Shown in pieces: positions 48,898 through 56,270 of a stretch of DNA of 56,270 nucleotides. Under the pieces are notes generated by a model. It saw only the letters and a program-made list of their open reading frames with translations. It did not search any database and had not been told where the DNA came from. The translations under genes and the position numbers were made by a program. This DNA is from Candidatus Bathyarchaeota archaeon (GTDB lineage: Archaea; Thermoproteota; Bathyarchaeia; Bathyarchaeales; Bathycorpusculaceae), in NCBI GenBank assembly GCA_025059195.1, contig JANXDU010000004.1:1-56270 (forward strand), read 5' to 3'. Within the stretch, counting starts at the first letter, position 1. Every line of letters begins with the position of its first letter.

Positions 48898-50277
48898 TTA
48901 GCTCTTTACACTGTTAATTATCCTTTTAAGCTTTAAACTAAACTCGCGAACAAGCTCTTCAGCTTTCTCTTTTGTCTTCGCCTCTGCATAAAGCCTATAC
49001 AACGGCTCGGTTCCACTGGGCCTCATCAAAATGGAGCTTTTGTCCCCGAACCATATTTTCACCCCGTCTATTGTGCACGTGTTAAAACCTCTTGTTTGTT
49101 CAATGAGCTTTTCCAAAACTCTCTCTTTAAATTCGTCGGGACACTCTACCTTGCCTTTTGCAATAAAGTATTTGGGAAGCTCATCAAGTAGCTTAGAGAG
49201 GCTCTTGTCTGTATCCGCCATTATGTCCAGTATCAAAGCTGTCGCCATCCCCCCGTCTCTGACAGCTTGATGAGGTCCGTAAAAAATTCCGCCGTTTTCT
49301 TCTCCACCTAGTTTCGCGTTGACTTCTTTCATAGTGTGAGACACAATTACACTTCCAACTTTTGTCCAGACAACTTCCCCGTTATAGGCGTCGGCAATAT
49401 CTTTAACTAACGTTGAAGAGCTTATTGGTGAGACTATTTTTTCACCTGGGTTCTCAATTAGAAAGTATTTTTCAATCAGGGCGAACGTTTTGTCGCCCCA
49501 ATGAATTTCTCCAGCGTCATCAACAAAAATGGAGCGGTCAGCGTCCCCATCAAAAGCAACTCCTACATCCGCGTTTACAGCCTTAACTGTTAGGGCTAGC
49601 TCCTTAAGGTTTTCCGGCCGAGGCTCTGGGGGTCTCGTTGGAAAAGTTCCATCAATGTTCGCATTTACCGTTGTAACCTTGCATCCTAACTCCCTTAAAA
49701 GCTTAGGAACAGCAAGGGCGGCTACGCTGTTAGCCGCATCTACAACAACATGATAACGTTTTTTCGCTATCTTGTCCGCGTCAACGTGTTTCTTAATAGC
49801 CTCCACATACTCGTCAATAACGCCGATGAGCGCTTCCGTCTCTCCAATTTTGTTCCATTCGGCATACCGCAGTTTTTCCTCAAAAAATATATTTTCAATC
49901 TCTATTTCTTGCTCTCGGGAGATTTCTATCCCATCGTTCCATACAACTTTTACTCCGTTATACTCTGGAGGGTTATGGGATGCCGTCACTATGACAGCAC
50001 CGTCCACTTTGTGGTTTTTCACGGCATACTGCAATGCTGGAGTAGGCGCCATACCAGCGAACAAGACATTGCAACCAGCTGCGTTTAACCCCGCAATGAC
50101 GGCTTTTGTAAGCATCGGGCTGCTGGTTCTGGCATCATGCCCCACTATTAACTTTCCATTTTTGAAGAACGTGCCTATGGCGCTTCCAATTTTCGCCGCG
50201 AACTCAGGGGTTAGCTCCTTGTTTACCACGCCGCGAATACCGTTTGTCCCAAATAATCTTCGAGAGCTTAACATCAT
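48898..50277 (-). CDS. glmM: Phosphoglucosamine/phosphomannomutase
   Basis: 459 residues from ATG 50277, just behind GGAGG. RRLFGTNGIRGVVNKELTPE is the N-terminal family motif; the phosphoserine loop is VIVTASHNPPEYNGVKVVWN (TASHNPP); the metal loop is GVAFDGDADRSIFVDD; the sugar loop is GGEENGGIFYGPHQAVRDGG; the phosphate site is MRPSGTEPLYRLYAEA. It converts glucosamine-6-P to glucosamine-1-P, or mannose/glucose phosphates. Behind the nucleotidyltransferase gene in the same operon. Confidence 0.92.
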   Translation of the reverse strand: MMLSSRRLFGTNGIRGVVNKELTPEFAAKIGSAIGTFFKNGKLIVGHDARTSSPMLTKAVIAGLNAAGCNVLFAGMAPTPALQYAVKNHKVDGAVIVTASHNPPEYNGVKVVWNDGIEISREQEIEIENIFFEEKLRYAEWNKIGETEALIGVIDEYVEAIKKHVDADKIAKKRYHVVVDAANSVAALAVPKLLRELGCKVTTVNANIDGTFPTRPPEPRPENLKELALTVKAVNADVGVAFDGDADRSIFVDDAGEIHWGDKTFALIEKYFLIENPGEKIVSPISSSTLVKDIADAYNGEVVWTKVGSVIVSHTMKEVNAKLGGEENGGIFYGPHQAVRDGGMATALILDIMADTDKSLSKLLDELPKYFIAKGKVECPDEFKERVLEKLIEQTRGFNTCTIDGVKIWFGDKSSILMRPSGTEPLYRLYAEAKTKEKAEELVREFSLKLKRIINSVKS

Positions 50278-50290
50278 AAATCCTCCACGT

Positions 50291-51391
50291 TTAAAATACA
50301 CATTTGGAAGCCGTTACACTTTCAAGAACCTCTTTTGCCGGACAGATTATAACGCCCTTTGCTAACGTGACGCCATTTCCGATAGAGGCGTGGTCCCCTA
50401 TCACACAGTCCTCGTTAATTTGGACGCCTTTTCCAATAGCAACGTTTTCACCTATTATTGCACCGTTTATTATGGATGAATCTGCTATGGAAACTCCATC
50501 AAATGTTATCGAGTTTTTTATTTGCACATCCCTTCCAACCTTAACTTTTCTCCCCAAAACAGTGTAGGGGCCAATTGTTGATCCTTTTCCAATAACGGAG
50601 CCTTCACCACAGAGTGAAGGTTGTGCAACTCTGCCTTCTCCCTTAACTAGGCACTCCACTTTCCCATGAAAAGTTTCGAGTAAAATCCTGTGCAGCATAA
50701 AATAATCTTCAGTCTTACCTATATCCGTCCATAATCCCTTAAACAAGTATCCGTAAAGTTTCTCTTCCCTCACGAGTATTGGAAAAATTTCCCGTTCCAA
50801 AGAAACCTTCCGCCCCTTTGGAATGTAACTGAAAATTTCCGGGCTGAGAACATATATCCCCGCGTTTACTATGTTTGAAGGCGCACTGCCCGGCGGAGGT
50901 TTCTCAATGAACCTTCTTATTTTTCCATCCTCCGACAGTTCTGCAACTCCATATCTGCTTGGGTCTTCGGCGCGGTAGAGAGCTATCGTGGCTACTGCAC
51001 CCTTCTCTTTGTGCATTTGAATAATCTCTGAATAGTTTATGTCTGTGAAGATATCTCCGTTAACGATTAGAAAATCTTCTTTGCCGAGGATTTTCTCAGC
51101 CCTCTTTATCGGTCCACCTGTTCCTAAAGGTTTTTTGGGTGGGTCGTACGAATAGGTGATTTTTATTTCATTTTTAGGAAACTTTAATTTTGCCTGCTTT
51201 AGGTGGAGGGCTGTCTGTCTATTAACGGCGAATATCACCTCATTGATGTTGCTTTCGGAAAGCTTTTCCATAATCCATTCTATAAGGGGCTTGTTTAATA
51301 TGGGAAACAGAATCTTTGGTCGTGTACAGCTTAGTGGCCTCAATCTTGTTCCGAAACCGCCTGCGAGAATTAAAGCTTTCAAAAGCTTCAC
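50291..51391 (-). CDS. Bifunctional sugar-1-phosphate nucleotidyltransferase/acyltransferase (GlmU-like)
   Basis: 366 residues. The pyrophosphorylase domain starts with LILAGGFGTRLRPLSCTRPK; VNGDIFTDI carries the metal Asp; the product site is VAELSEDGKIRRFIEKPPPG. From about 240 a left-handed beta-helix of hexapeptide repeats follows (VIGKGSTIGPYTVLGRKVKV, AIIGENVAIGKGVQINEDCV). Archaeal relatives attach UDP or GDP to sugar-1-P; the beta-helix may acetylate glucosamine-1-P. First gene of the operon with glmM. A short beta-helix makes full GlmU activity uncertain. Confidence 0.88.
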   Translation of the reverse strand: MKLLKALILAGGFGTRLRPLSCTRPKILFPILNKPLIEWIMEKLSESNINEVIFAVNRQTALHLKQAKLKFPKNEIKITYSYDPPKKPLGTGGPIKRAEKILGKEDFLIVNGDIFTDINYSEIIQMHKEKGAVATIALYRAEDPSRYGVAELSEDGKIRRFIEKPPPGSAPSNIVNAGIYVLSPEIFSYIPKGRKVSLEREIFPILVREEKLYGYLFKGLWTDIGKTEDYFMLHRILLETFHGKVECLVKGEGRVAQPSLCGEGSVIGKGSTIGPYTVLGRKVKVGRDVQIKNSITFDGVSIADSSIINGAIIGENVAIGKGVQINEDCVIGDHASIGNGVTLAKGVIICPAKEVLESVTASKCVF

Positions 51392-51463
51392 CTTTTAGCT
51401 TGACTTTAACCTTATATTCAAAAGGATTTCTAATAAAACAATTTCGTGAATGGTGAAGATATC

Positions 51464-52222
51464 ATGAAGATTCTGCTCCACGAGATGAGATGGCCAGAGG
51501 CGAAAGAGTATTTCAGCAAAAATGATATTGCCATAATTCCGGTGGGTTCAAACGAGCAGCATGGCCCGCACAACCCTCTAGGGACAGACCATTTTATTGC
51601 CAAAGCAATCGCTGAAGAAGCTGCTAAACGCACTGGTGTTGTGTGCCTTCAAGTCATACCTTTCGGCGTAAGCCATCACCATCGGCAATTCTGGGGCACC
51701 ATTCATGTTTCGCCGAAAACCTTCAAAAGCTACTTAAAACAAGTTTGCCTATCTCTAAACTACTACGGTGTCAGAAAAATAGTCATAGTTAACGGACATG
51801 GCGGAAACCTAAACGCCTTGACAGAGTTAGCCAGAGAACTTAGAGAAAAAGGCGTATTCGTATCCATTTTCCAATGGTGGCCGGCAGCTGGCAAACTTTT
51901 ATCAGACATTTTTAAACCTGAAGAAAGGGGGCACGCTGGAGCCGAAGAAACCTCCGTGAACTTGGCCTTGCATCCGCATCTTGTAAACATGGACCAAGCT
52001 GTTGATGAAGAAGTCCGCAGCCACCCCACCCAAACAGAGGGAATAACCCTTCCCTTGGACACGGTCGACTACACCAGTTTAGGAGTTTTTGGCAAGGCAA
52101 CAACAGCTTCAGCAGAAAAGGGAAGAAAAGTTTTCGAGGTTGTTGTTAACGAGCTGGTTAAACACGTTAATTTGCTGAAAAACGTGAAAATTGAGGAACT
52201 ACTGGCTAAGCCGAAAGCCTAA
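51464..52222 (+). CDS. Creatininase-family metal amidohydrolase (252 aa)
   Basis: From ATG 51464 behind GGTGAAGATATC; a GTG at 51446 would add six residues. The metal ligands are in IIPVGSNEQHGPHNPLGTDH, IVNGHGGNLNALTELARELR and EERGHAGAEETSVNLALHP. Archaeal members include the ArfB deformylase of riboflavin/F420 synthesis and MftE-type peptidases; the sequence here does not decide. A single gene, divergent from the sugar operon and convergent with guaA. Confidence 0.88.
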   Translation: MKILLHEMRWPEAKEYFSKNDIAIIPVGSNEQHGPHNPLGTDHFIAKAIAEEAAKRTGVVCLQVIPFGVSHHHRQFWGTIHVSPKTFKSYLKQVCLSLNYYGVRKIVIVNGHGGNLNALTELARELREKGVFVSIFQWWPAAGKLLSDIFKPEERGHAGAEETSVNLALHPHLVNMDQAVDEEVRSHPTQTEGITLPLDTVDYTSLGVFGKATTASAEKGRKVFEVVVNELVKHVNLLKNVKIEELLAKPKA

Positions 52223-52231
52223 GCATTGCAG

Positions 52232-53785
52232 TTACTCCCACTCTATTGTCGCCGGGGGTTTATGGGTTACGTCATAAACAACTCTTACAACTTGCGGAAT
52301 CTCATTGGTTATTTTTGTGGCGATCCTTTCAAGAATACTAAACGGTATTCGGGCAAAACTTGCAGTCATGGCTTCTCGACTTTCAACGGCTCTTATCGCA
52401 ACGACGTAGCCGTAGGCTCTAGCGTCACCTTTAACGCCCGTGGATTTCGTGTCCATTAGAACTGCGAAATACTGCCAAAGCCTATCCTTTAACCCACTTT
52501 TTTCAATTTCATCTCTCACAATTCTATCCGCTCTCTTCACGATTTCGATTTTTTCCCGGGTTACCTCGCCGATAACCCTCACGGCAAGTCCCGGCCCAGG
52601 AAAAGGCTGCCTAAACACTATTTCTTTTGGTAGCCCAAGTATCTGCGCCACTTTTCTAACCTCATCCTTGTAAAGGTCTCGCAGGGGCTCCACTATTTTT
52701 TTGAACCTTATTCTAGTGGGAAGTCCCGCCACGTTATGGTGCGTTTTTATTTTATCCGAAAACTTTTTAAATCCAGATTCTATCCTGTCCGGGTATATTG
52801 TTCCTTGAATTAAGTATTCTGCACCTATTTTTTCGGCGACTTCTTCAAAAACGCGAATAAACTCTTCACCAATGATCTTTCTTTTCGCTTCCGGATCTAT
52901 TACGCCCTTCAGCTTTTCAAAGAATCTGTTTTGAGCGTTTACCACCACTAAGTTTATTCCAAGCTTTTCAAAAGTGCTCTTTACAAACTCTGGCTCTTTA
53001 TCTCGCATAAAGCCGTGGTCAACAAAAACCGCCGTAAGTTTGTCGCCTAATGCTTTGGCTGCAACTGCTGTGGCTACGCTGGAGTCTATTCCCCCGCTTA
53101 GGGCTATAATCGCTTTTCCATGGCCGACTTCGTTTTTAACCTCGTTAACCATTTTCTCTACAACGTCTTCCATCCTCCATTTTGCAGAGCACCCGCACAC
53201 CTTGAAGATGAAATTACGAATCATTTGCATGCCGTTAACAGTGTGGGCAACCTCTGGATGCCACTGCAAACCGTAAATGGGCCTGGTTCTATGTTTGAAG
53301 GCAGCGACTGGACAGTTTCGGGTGTACGCCAAAACCTCAAGTTCCCGTGGAACATAGAACACCGTGTCGCCATGACTCATCCACACTTTCTCCTTTTTGC
53401 TTAAGCCCTCAAGGACGCCCACTGGCTTTTCAATGGTTACGTAGGCTGGGCCGTACTCTCTGCGCTTAGCTTGTTTTACTTCTCCGCCGAAAAATTTGGC
53501 TATATACTGATGCCCGTAACATAAACCTAGAATTGGCAAATCTAAGTCAAAAATGTGTATGTCCGGTTTAGGTGCATTTTCGTCAAAAACGCTGGCCGGA
53601 CCGCCGGATAGAATTACTCCTTTAATATTTAGCTTTTCGCTTAATGCTTTGATTTCTTCTGGTTTTATGTCGTGGGACGCTATTTCTGAATACACGCCGT
53701 TTTCTCTGATGCGTCTTCCTATAAGGTGGCAGTATTGTCCACCAAAATCCAACACTAATATGGCGTCATACTCCGCTCCCGTCAT
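52232..53785 (-). CDS. guaA: GMP synthase, single-chain (glutaminase plus synthetase)
   Basis: 517 residues. The N-terminal class I amidotransferase has LDFGGQYCHLIGRRIRENGV, the nucleophile in LPILGLCYGHQYIAKFFGGE and the His-Glu of LQWHPEVAHT. The ATP-pyrophosphatase has ALSGGIDSSVATAVAAKALG. The C-terminal dimer domain ends RVVYDVTHKPPATIEWE. It turns XMP into GMP. Many archaea encode the two parts as separate genes (guaAa/guaAb); here they are fused as in bacteria. Confidence 0.95.
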   Translation of the reverse strand: MTGAEYDAILVLDFGGQYCHLIGRRIRENGVYSEIASHDIKPEEIKALSEKLNIKGVILSGGPASVFDENAPKPDIHIFDLDLPILGLCYGHQYIAKFFGGEVKQAKRREYGPAYVTIEKPVGVLEGLSKKEKVWMSHGDTVFYVPRELEVLAYTRNCPVAAFKHRTRPIYGLQWHPEVAHTVNGMQMIRNFIFKVCGCSAKWRMEDVVEKMVNEVKNEVGHGKAIIALSGGIDSSVATAVAAKALGDKLTAVFVDHGFMRDKEPEFVKSTFEKLGINLVVVNAQNRFFEKLKGVIDPEAKRKIIGEEFIRVFEEVAEKIGAEYLIQGTIYPDRIESGFKKFSDKIKTHHNVAGLPTRIRFKKIVEPLRDLYKDEVRKVAQILGLPKEIVFRQPFPGPGLAVRVIGEVTREKIEIVKRADRIVRDEIEKSGLKDRLWQYFAVLMDTKSTGVKGDARAYGYVVAIRAVESREAMTASFARIPFSILERIATKITNEIPQVVRVVYDVTHKPPATIEWE

Positions 53786-53839
53786 TACTCCGGCCGCCTT
53801 TTAAAAGAAAACGTAGAAAAAGTTTGTCAAAGCATTTGT

Positions 53840-55231
53840 TTAAGCGTAAATGTATTTTTGTTGCTCCCACCAGGTGACCTCGTTCTTGTTTTCCGGCATG
53901 TGGGCCTCGTATTCCCTCCATTCTTGCATTTTCAGTTCTAGATATTTTTCAGCGTTCTCCCTGCCCAAAGCCCTTACGCAGACGTCATCACTCGCCCATT
54001 CTTCTAGCGCTTCTTTAAGTGAGCTTGGCAAAACTTTGATTCCTAACTCTTTAAGTTTGGCTTCGTTTAGGTGGTACACGTTAACGTCCACAGGATCGCC
54101 TGGTTCAATCTTCTTTTTTATTCCGTCGAGACCTGCTTCAAAAACCGCAGTGTAGGCCAAATACGGGTTGCATAGGGGGTCTGGACATCGAAACTCTATT
54201 CGTGCCTCGTTTTCTTTTCCGGGGAAATATTCAGGCACTCTTATTAAAGCTGAACGGTTTTTCTTGCTCCACGTAATGTAAACTGGTGCCTCATAGCCCG
54301 GGACAAGCCTCTTATAACTGTTCACTGTAGGCGCCACAACAGCGCATAAAGCCCTTGCGTGCTCAAGGATTCCGCCTATAAAATAGCGGCATTTCTGCGA
54401 AAGGTGGGCGTATCCGTTCTTATCGTAGAAAAGGTTTTTCCCGGTTTTGACATCAAAAAGCCCGAGGTGAATGTGCATGCCGTTTCCAGGTTTTCCAAAC
54501 CATGGTTTAGGCATGAAAGTGGCTATCCACCCGTATTTTCTGTCGGCAATCGCTTTGGCTGCAAACTTGTACCGCATAATGTTGTCCGACGTTGCCACGG
54601 GGTCGGAGTATTTAAAGGTGATCTCGTTTTGGGCTGCGCCTACCTCGTGATGTTCTCTTTCAACCTCTATGCCCATGGTGAAGAGAGCATTTGTCAGATC
54701 CAATCTAAAGTTTTCAGTCATGTCTCGGCCAGGTGCTATGTCAAAATATCTCTGTTTATCCAACAAATGGTTTTCAACGGGTTGAAAGCTTCCATCGGGG
54801 GCTTTCTGCACTAAATAAAATTCCAGTTCTGCAGCAGCCGTTGGCTCATATCCTTCAGCTCTCATTTTCTCAAGACTTTTTTGGCAGACATATCGGGGGT
54901 CTCCTATGAACCGTCTTCCCTCTGGGGTGTACAGGTTGCAGATGAAGCTGACGACGCTTTTGTCGTAGAAGTAGTAGGGGCAAACTGTAAAGGTGGCTAT
55001 GTCAGGCTTCATTATCATGTCGCTTTCTTCTATGCCGACGCCGCCGACCAAAGATGACCCGTCAAAGCCGACGCCTTCAGCTATGGCTTTTTCCGCTGCC
55101 TCTGCAGGAATCGTTCTTCCTCTAAAGTAGCCAAGCAAATCTGTAAAATGGAGTAGAACATGTTCAGCGTTTTTCATAAGTTTAAAGCACAACTCTACGT
55201 TTTGGTTTGTTCCACGTTTTAAGCCTAACAT
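53840..55231 (-). CDS. glnA: Glutamine synthetase
   Basis: 463 residues of type I GS. VGFDGSSLVGGVGIEESDMI, the Mg/glutamate motif AAAELEFYLVQ, the histidine site FMPKPWFGKPGNGMHIHLGL, and KNRSALIRVPEYFP with the RxEFRCPDP motif. The adenylylation tyrosine motif typical of bacterial GSI-beta is not seen; PGxFEP-like end is absent. It assimilates ammonia into glutamine. It is divergent from an Lrp/AsnC gene with an inverted repeat between TATA and start. Confidence 0.94.
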   Translation of the reverse strand: MLGLKRGTNQNVELCFKLMKNAEHVLLHFTDLLGYFRGRTIPAEAAEKAIAEGVGFDGSSLVGGVGIEESDMIMKPDIATFTVCPYYFYDKSVVSFICNLYTPEGRRFIGDPRYVCQKSLEKMRAEGYEPTAAAELEFYLVQKAPDGSFQPVENHLLDKQRYFDIAPGRDMTENFRLDLTNALFTMGIEVEREHHEVGAAQNEITFKYSDPVATSDNIMRYKFAAKAIADRKYGWIATFMPKPWFGKPGNGMHIHLGLFDVKTGKNLFYDKNGYAHLSQKCRYFIGGILEHARALCAVVAPTVNSYKRLVPGYEAPVYITWSKKNRSALIRVPEYFPGKENEARIEFRCPDPLCNPYLAYTAVFEAGLDGIKKKIEPGDPVDVNVYHLNEAKLKELGIKVLPSSLKEALEEWASDDVCVRALGRENAEKYLELKMQEWREYEAHMPENKNEVTWWEQQKYIYA

Positions 55232-55251
55232 TTTTCTCCAACTCGTTAATT

Positions 55252-55280
55252 TTTACAGCAAAAATGGTTTAAACTGTAAA
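55252..55280. promoter_or_regulatory. Inverted repeat in the glnA/Lrp intergenic region
   Basis: TTTACAG (55252-55258) and CTGTAAA (55274-55280) are perfect inverted half-sites 15 bp apart. For glnA (minus strand) the TATA-like AATTTTTATATTT lies at 55278-55290, so the repeat covers the stretch from TATA to the expected start of transcription. This is where an archaeal repressor binds. The obvious candidate is the Lrp/AsnC protein encoded next door. Confidence 0.55.
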
Positions 55281-55372
55281 TATAAAAATTTTTTCCACAA
55301 AAATAGCAACAAATGTTAAATAATAAAAAGACTGATCACACAAATGTAAAACTATTAAAGGGGTCTGTGGGG

Positions 55373-55888
55373 ATGAGCCGTACAAATGTTCAAGACGACA
55401 TTTTCGATGAAAAAGTAAAGGCGGCGAGCGCAGAAAAGAAAGTCGCCCTAAGCGATGTCGACATCAAAATACTGAAAGCTCTAACGTCAGATGCCAGGGC
55501 GTCATCAAGGCAGCTTTCCAAACAATGCGGCGTCTCAACAAGCACGGTGCTTTCGAGACTCAAGAAACTTGAGGAAAACGGCGTAATAAAGGGATATACT
55601 GCCATTGTTGACCATGAAAAAATAGGCTACGAACTAACAGTTGTGATTGAATTAACGGTCTCTAAAGGCCGCCTGCTAGAAGTGGAAAACGAAATCGCTA
55701 AACTTCCAAATGTTTGCTGCGTCTACGACGTGACGGGCCTAATAGACGCCATAATAATAGCCAAATTCAAAAGCAGAGAAGAACTAAGTAGATTCGCTAA
55801 AAGGTTGTTGGCGATGCCCTACGTGGAGAGAACAAACACTCACGTGGTGCTAACAACAATAAAAGAGGATTTCAGAGACCTCGTCTAA
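55373..55888 (+). CDS. Lrp/AsnC-family regulator (171 aa)
   Basis: I start at ATG 55373 (SRTNVQDDIFDEKV); an in-frame ATG at 55313 is possible but gives a poor N-terminus. Residues about 28-75 are the HTH (LSDVDIKILKALTSDARASS, RQLSKQCGVSTSTVLSRLKK), then the RAM-type ligand domain (YELTVVIELTVSKGRLLEVE, CCVYDVTGLIDAIIIAKFKS). Divergent from glnA, so it probably senses glutamine or another amino acid and controls nitrogen genes. Confidence 0.88.
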   Translation: MSRTNVQDDIFDEKVKAASAEKKVALSDVDIKILKALTSDARASSRQLSKQCGVSTSTVLSRLKKLEENGVIKGYTAIVDHEKIGYELTVVIELTVSKGRLLEVENEIAKLPNVCCVYDVTGLIDAIIIAKFKSREELSRFAKRLLAMPYVERTNTHVVLTTIKEDFRDLV

Positions 55889-55968
55889 AATGCAAACCTT
55901 CCCCATCCTTTTTATGAAGAGAAAACTTAATTCCATCCCAGACAAGTAGAAAATAGACGAGCAAAAGT

Positions 55969-56079
55969 GCGGGGGTTGCCAAGCCTGGCCAAAGGCGCAG
56001 CCCTGAGGAGAAAAAACCCTAAAGTTTCGCGGAACGGCTGTCCCGTAGGGGTTCGTGGGTTCAAATCCCACCCCCCGCA
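55969..56079 (+). tRNA. tRNA-Leu(GAG) with 26-nt intron
   Basis: Acceptor GCGGGGG/CCCCCGC, class II variable arm (CCCGTAGGG) and T arm GTGGG-TTCAAAT-CCCAC. The anticodon stem CAGCC/GGCTG encloses CTGAGG, a 26-nt insert (56009-56034) and C. Removing the insert after position 37 gives a seven-base loop with anticodon GAG. Position 37/38 is the canonical archaeal intron site. The intron end GCGGAA and flanking bases can form a bulge-helix-bulge, not proven by eye. Confidence 0.9.
56009..56034 (+). other. tRNA-Leu intron
   Basis: Inserted between anticodon-loop positions 37 and 38; starts AGAAAAAACCC and ends TTTCGCGGAA. Its exact ends could shift by a base because A-rich flanks allow more than one pairing. 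Confidence 0.7.
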
Positions 56080-56143
56080 CTAGAGTATGATTAAAGTTAT
56101 GTAACCTGTTTGTTTTTGGCTTTTGAGTGAAATTTATAAAGTT

Positions 56144-56173
56144 AGTAATACTTGTTGAGATTAAAGTATTACT
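56144..56173. promoter_or_regulatory. Perfect 10-bp inverted repeat over the promoter of the last gene
   Basis: AGTAATACTT (56144-56153), spacer GTTGAGATTA, AAGTATTACT (56164-56173). A TATA-like AATTTATAAAG (56131-56141) lies directly upstream, and the ATG at 56175 directly downstream. The repeat covers the expected transcription start, the typical site of an archaeal repressor. Confidence 0.6.
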
Positions 56174-56174
56174 G

Positions 56175-56270
56175 ATGTTAAAAATTCACATACTTGATGG
56201 CTACTTAAGAGATAGAAAACTCTTACATGTCAACTTACTTGCAGGCTTCTTTGGAGCTTTTCTTGTTTTT
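56175..56270 (+). CDS. Start of an unidentified gene, cut by the right edge
   Basis: ATG at 56175 opens 32 codons to the edge: MLKIHILDGYLRDRKLLHVN, then LLAGFFGAFLVF, which looks like the first membrane helix. Only the N-terminus is visible, so no family can be named. The inverted repeat ends two bases before the ATG, suggesting a leaderless or very short-leader message under tight control. Confidence 0.45.
   Translation, partial: MLKIHILDGYLRDRKLLHVNLLAGFFGAFLVF

Noticed and set aside
55850-56080. Open frame on the minus strand through tRNA-Leu (MRGVGFEPTNPYGTA...)
   Set aside because: Same artefact: a tRNA gene translated on the opposite strand, including its intron.
1-56270. CRISPR array or cas genes
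   Set aside because: No regularly spaced repeats of 24-40 bp and no Cas-like protein seen; the only tandem repeat is the 372-bp integrase unit.
1-56270. Replication origin (Orc1/Cdc6 boxes) suggested by the many replisome genes
   Set aside because: No Orc1/Cdc6 gene and no cluster of origin-recognition repeats were found in the gaps.

Overview
The window is a chromosomal segment of an archaeon. This is shown by archaeal replisome genes (PCNA, both primase subunits, both GINS subunits, MCM, RFC small and large), L44e, S27e, aIF2-alpha, Nop10, TFS, RpoP, a wyosine pathway (Taw1, Trm5), an archaeosortase, a type IV pilin, TATA-type promoters and an intron-containing tRNA-Leu. Gene content and the pairing of GINS51 with PriS and GINS23 with MCM fit the TACK/Thermoproteota side. 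My best guess is a Bathyarchaeia-like organism, but this rests on overall gene style and not on a marker comparison.

Bases 1-6576 are an integration hot spot at valine tRNA genes. On the left are two tandem copies (372-bp period) of the N-terminal part of a tyrosine recombinase gene; the complete copy reads directly into a tRNA-Val(CAC) 3' half. Next comes a complete tRNA-Val(GAC), which is the left junction of a 5,952-bp integrated element. A perfect 41-bp duplicate of the tRNA 5' half marks its right junction at 6536-6576. The integrase gene is split between the two ends, and the halves join in frame through the 41-bp core to give a predicted 377-residue RHH-plus-recombinase protein. The element carries about ten further genes in two divergent blocks, with no recognisable replication or capsid gene.

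Bases 6682-16334 hold metabolic and ion genes: tRNA-Ser, a fusion of two serine-kinase (SerK/ParB-Srx) domains with an O-phosphoserine-type cysteine synthase, its divergent cysteine-rich HTH regulator with a double palindromic operator, an MgtE-like Mg transporter with two PhoU/RCK_C partners, and an S-adenosylhomocysteine hydrolase/deaminase pair.

Bases 16446-38432 are mostly information processing: TFS, PCNA, PriL, PriS, GINS51, L44e, S27e, aIF2-alpha, Nop10, proteasome-assembly protein, MCM, GINS23, RFC. They are interrupted by surface genes (GT2, DUF2079, GT4, archaeosortase, WecB, pilin) and glutamate dehydrogenase.

Bases 38471-46548 hold endonuclease V, translin, Taw1, serine hydroxymethyltransferase, a large secreted Ig/CNA-B-like surface protein, RpoP, Trm5 and a Trm112-like protein. 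Bases 46551-51391 are a four-gene nucleotide-sugar operon (sugar-nucleotidyltransferase, GlmM, UDP-ManNAc dehydrogenase type, MocA family) that together with WecB could make N-acetylmannosaminuronate-type sugars for surface glycans. Bases 51464-56270 hold a creatininase-family protein, single-chain GMP synthase, glutamine synthetase with a divergent Lrp/AsnC regulator, tRNA-Leu(GAG) with an intron, and the start of a gene behind an inverted-repeat operator.
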